Of a stretch of 7,788 bases of DNA, positions 6,132 through 7,788 are shown in pieces; the first letter of the stretch is position 1; each line of letters opens with the position of its first letter. The position numbers were made by a program, and so were the translations under genes. Under the pieces are notes generated by a model. That model worked only from the letters and a program-made list of their open reading frames with translations, did not search any database and was not told the origin of the DNA. Location: NCBI GenBank assembly GCA_017304125.1, contig JAFKLV010000068.1:1-7788 (forward strand), given 5' to 3'. The DNA comes from Sphingomonadales bacterium (lineage in GTDB: Bacteria > Pseudomonadota > Alphaproteobacteria > Sphingomonadales > Sphingomonadaceae).

Positions 6132-6157
6132 AGGCAACAGCGTCACCGCTGCTGCCT
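6132..6157. promoter_or_regulatory. Hairpin upstream of the 112-residue gene
   Basis: AGGCAACAGCG (6132-6142) and CGCTGCTGCCT (6147-6157) pair at 10 of 11 positions around a TCAC loop. On the - strand it lies between the HTH gene and the AGGAGG site, with its base touching that site. It could stabilise the downstream message or tune its translation. On the + strand a T-rich run (CTTTATTTTC, 6158-6167) follows, the layout of an intrinsic terminator, which would block antisense transcription into the HTH gene. Which strand matters cannot be told from sequence. Confidence 0.6.
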
Positions 6158-6193
6158 CTTTATTTTCTGGCCCCGAGGAACCCCTGGGAGCGT

Positions 6194-6733
6194 TTAACGT
6201 GACAGCTGGGCGTACATGTCGCCGAGCGCGATCGTCGCCAGAACGAGGGCCAGGGTCAGCGCCAGCGACCGCCACACCCGACCCCAGATTACACCCGGGT
6301 CTCTACCCGAGGGGCCGAATGTCGCTGGGGCCAGCGCTCTATTATTCCCCGCCGGGATCGCGCCGAAGGTCAGCTCGGTATCGCGAAACGTCAGCGGGGT
6401 ATCCCCGTTGATTGCCTGAACCTGTTCGTTCGACAGGAACGTCTCTGCACCAGAAATCCGGGGGTCCGACAGGTCCTCTGGTGGGAGGTCCAATCGCTGG
6501 ACCCCCTGGCGAGTCTCATAGTCGGCGAACTGGCGCGCCGCATCGAAGCGCGAATTCGTGCCGATTCGCTCCATCGCCTGTTTGATGACCTTGTCGATCG
6601 CGGTCTTCGAGACCTCATTGCCGCGCTCGCGCTCGGCACGCGCAATCTCGGCCGAATTCTGCCGAATCAGAACCGCGCGCAAATAACGCCGTTGGCGCTC
6701 GTTGAGCTTGTTGAAGCGATCGTCCCCAGTCAC
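6194..6733 (-). CDS. LuxR-type HTH protein with C-terminal membrane anchor
   Basis: A 179-residue protein. Residues 10-70 match the LuxR/GerE-type HTH pattern: LNERQRRYLRAV at the start, NSAEIARAE for the first helices, then SKTAIDKVIKQAMERIGTNSRFDAARQFA for the recognition helix and last helix. The turn is a little longer than usual (ERERGNEV). A polar, Pro-rich linker (about 75-150) leads to one predicted membrane helix, LALTLALVLATIALGDMYA (157-175), and only four residues remain after it. The protein is probably a tail-anchored, membrane-bound DNA-binding regulator. There is no receiver or ligand domain. I recall similar HTH-plus-tail-anchor proteins in sphingomonads, uncharacterised. The start is GTG 6733 with GGGG just upstream. 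TATGCT (6739-6744) lies close enough that transcription could begin almost at the GTG, but no good -35 is seen. It is the first gene of the leftward cluster. Confidence 0.85.
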   Translation of the reverse strand: MTGDDRFNKLNERQRRYLRAVLIRQNSAEIARAERERGNEVSKTAIDKVIKQAMERIGTNSRFDAARQFADYETRQGVQRLDLPPEDLSDPRISGAETFLSNEQVQAINGDTPLTFRDTELTFGAIPAGNNRALAPATFGPSGRDPGVIWGRVWRSLALTLALVLATIALGDMYAQLSR

Positions 6734-6923
6734 ACCCCGAGCATATCGTCCCGGAATGAGGAGGAAAAGTTTGGTCTTGCTGTCAGGCGCGCCGCACGCG
6801 GCCGAACCTTGCGAGACCGCGCGTCAACAGAATGGACCCTTCGCGCTCCTCACGCACGGCGGATCGCCACCGTGCCAAACATCTTTCAACCTGACATCGA
6901 ACGATTGGAGAAATCGGTCAGTT

Positions 6924-6964
6924 AAAAAATTGCGGCCGGGCGAAACGCAGCCCGGCCGCCTTTT
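6924..6964. terminator. Strong bidirectional intrinsic terminator
   Basis: GCGGCCGGGC (6932-6941) and GCCCGGCCGC (6950-6959) form a perfect 10-bp GC stem with an 8-base loop. On the + strand it is followed by CTTTT (6960-6964). On the - strand it is followed by AATTTTTT (6924-6931 read in reverse), a better U tract. Leftward transcripts ending here would come from the LysR gene, with an unusually long 3' UTR of about 190-220 bases, or from an RNA starting between 7145 and 6985. It also insulates the HTH cluster from lysR. Confidence 0.85.
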
Positions 6965-6970
6965 GGGAGG

Positions 6971-7056
6971 TCCTGCTGAGCAGGAGCTTTATTTGCCACT
7001 ACCATCCTGAGATTTGCAAGATGACGCCTTCAAAATGAAGGAGATTGTTATTTGCC
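6971..7056. repeat. Two small hairpins each followed by TTATTTGCC
   Basis: Unit 1 is a hairpin TCCTGC-TGA-GCAGGA (6971-6985), then AGGAG context and TTATTTGCC ending at 6997. Unit 2 is a hairpin CCTTCA-AAA-TGAAGG (7027-7041), again with AGGAG and TTATTTGCC ending at 7056. Read on the - strand, each unit is GGCAAATAA followed by a hairpin, which would encode Gly-Lys-stop if translated. It may be a small duplication or two decayed gene ends. The shared part is only 9 bases plus AGGAG, so chance is possible. Confidence 0.35.
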
Positions 7057-7119
7057 TGCGCGCGATTTTACAATTTTGCGAACATGGTTAACGAAATGGT
7101 TCGTGCCGCGCCCTATCGC

Positions 7120-7140
7120 GATCGAAGAAATAATTCGATC
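7120..7140 (-). other. Inverted repeat just after the LysR stop codon
   Basis: GATCGAA (7120-7126) and TTCGATC (7134-7140) pair perfectly around a 7-base AT-only-plus-G loop, starting five bases past the LysR TAA. There is no T tract on the - strand, so it is not a standard intrinsic terminator. It may protect the mRNA end. Confidence 0.4.
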
Positions 7141-7145
7141 ATAGG

Positions 7146-7788
7146 TTAACGGACGACCGGTTCCGCCCATGGCAGCCGCGCGAGCACCGGGGGAAGCGCC
7201 TGTTCGTGGATCACTTCGCGCGCGAGTCCCGCGGTGCTGGCCGCGAGATCGCCGAGTTCGCCGGCGCGCGCCACGACCTGGATACGGCGCGAGAAACGCC
7301 CGCGCGGCATCGGCTCGATCCGCAGCCGCGGCATCAGCCCCGGCATCGCCGCGAGACACAGCAACGAGGTGATGCTCCAGCCGATCCCCAGCGCGACGAT
7401 CGTCAGTTGCTGGTGGATGATGTCGACCTCGATCACATTGGGGAGAGCGAGCTTCATCCGCGTGAGCTGGCTTTCGATCCGCTGCCCCATGCCGGTATCG
7501 AGCGAATAGCGCACGAACGGCAGCCGGCCGGCGGCCTCGGCCGGGTCGGGCGATCCGTCATAATCGGCGGGAAAGACGAGGACGAACGGATCGTCGGTCA
7601 CGTCGTGATGCTCGATCCCCGGATGCTTTTCGAGCGTATTGCTTCCCGTCACCAGCATGTCGCAGCGCCGCGCGAGGAAATCCTGCTGCTGGTTGAGCGA
7701 AATCCCCGAGCGCACGCGCCACCGGCCGACGCGATTGCCGGCGCGGTGAAGCAGCGGCGCGGTGAGCAGGGTGGCGAAGGTTTCGGAC
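7146..7788 (-). CDS. LysR-family transcriptional regulator, effector domain (5' end outside window)
   Basis: The frame is open from the right edge (first full codon at 7787) to TAA 7146-7148, about 213 residues. The LysR substrate-binding fold is recognisable. S-E-T-F-A-T-L-L comes first, as at the start of the effector domain, then WRVRSGISLNQQQDFLARRCDMLVTGSN (strand and first hinge), DDPFVLVFPADY, LPFVRYSLDTGMGQRIESQL, and the conserved VALGIGWSITSLLCLA, ending with IQVVARAGELGDL and a C-terminal helix. The N-terminal winged HTH lies outside the window, so the target and start cannot be seen. The regulated genes would usually be divergent, beyond the right edge. The LysR gene points away from them and towards the HTH cluster, with the terminator at 6924-6964 between. 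The effector is unknown, and a link to sarcosine metabolism is not supported. Confidence 0.9.
   Translation of the reverse strand, partial: SETFATLLTAPLLHRAGNRVGRWRVRSGISLNQQQDFLARRCDMLVTGSNTLEKHPGIEHHDVTDDPFVLVFPADYDGSPDPAEAAGRLPFVRYSLDTGMGQRIESQLTRMKLALPNVIEVDIIHQQLTIVALGIGWSITSLLCLAAMPGLMPRLRIEPMPRGRFSRRIQVVARAGELGDLAASTAGLAREVIHEQALPPVLARLPWAEPVVR

Larger units (their letters stand above)
6734..7145. other. 412-bp region without a supported gene, rich in hairpins
   Basis: No reading frame here is convincing. A + strand frame ends at TAA 6923-6925 with V-P-N-I-F-Q-P-D-I-E-R-L-E-K-S-V-S just before the terminator, but it has no start outside the antisense of the HTH gene and no recognisable body. 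A small hairpin, GCACGG (6854-6859) with CCGTGC (6870-6875), comes first, then the main terminator, two small hairpins and the inverted repeat after the LysR stop, listed separately. The stretch from 6985 is AT-richer than the rest. It should contain the promoter of the HTH gene and the 3' end of the lysR transcript; a small RNA is possible. Confidence 0.5.

Noticed and set aside
6177..6196. Possible EcfG-type general stress promoter (GGAAC followed by CGTTT)
   Set aside because: The spacing between the two parts is about 10 bases rather than 16-17, and it points rightwards away from any gene.
6692..6925. 77-codon + strand frame ending at the terminator
   Set aside because: Its ATG lies inside the antisense of the HTH gene, there is no ribosome binding site and the body is basic shadow-like sequence. 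The neat stop just before the stem is noted but not enough.
6922..7005. 27-codon - strand frame (MVVANKAPAQQ...) ending in the terminator T tract
   Set aside because: It reads through the terminator stem and has no ribosome binding site at a usable distance.
7048..7359. 103-codon - strand frame overlapping the LysR end
   Set aside because: Most of it is the shadow of the LysR coding frame; the short tail after the LysR stop has no start of its own with support.
1..7788. CRISPR array, insertion sequence, integrase or att site
   Set aside because: No regularly spaced repeats, no transposase or recombinase frame and no flanking direct repeats were found in the window.

Overview
The window looks like chromosomal DNA from a GC-rich alphaproteobacterium, most likely a sphingomonad (Sphingomonas or a relative). 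The basis is the GC-rich codon usage, an intergenic palindrome of a type I recall as abundant in sphingomonads, and several small proteins that resemble sphingomonad families of unknown function. The genus is inference; there is no rRNA or marker gene here.

Left third (1-3859, + strand): the 3' part of a heterotetrameric sarcosine oxidase operon in the usual order soxB-soxD-soxA-soxG. The last ten codons of the presumed soxB are followed by a 178-bp gap that holds a pair of REP-like palindromes. soxD, soxA and soxG then overlap by 4 and 8 bp. Together the subunits oxidise sarcosine (N-methylglycine) to glycine. The methyl group passes to tetrahydrofolate and electrons go to O2, giving H2O2, so the operon feeds one-carbon metabolism.

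Middle left (3860-4260): an AT-richer stretch. It has a 16-bp perfect palindrome inside a 32-bp dyad, followed by a 74-residue protein with two predicted membrane helices and codon use unlike its neighbours.

Middle (4261-6733, - strand): five genes reading leftwards. In transcription order they are a LuxR-type HTH protein with a C-terminal membrane anchor, a 112-residue helical protein with a near-perfect ribosome binding site, a multi-pass membrane protein of about 159 residues, a short RadC/JAB-domain protein whose start lies inside the previous gene, and a MarR-like winged-helix protein. Hairpins precede the second and third genes. No function can be assigned from homology. The combination of membrane-anchored DNA-binding protein, membrane protein and JAMM-motif protein is the best candidate here for an undescribed system.

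Right (6734-7788): 412 bp without a supported gene, containing a strong bidirectional terminator and several smaller hairpins. It is followed by a LysR-family regulator on the - strand, seen only as its effector domain because the gene runs off the right edge.
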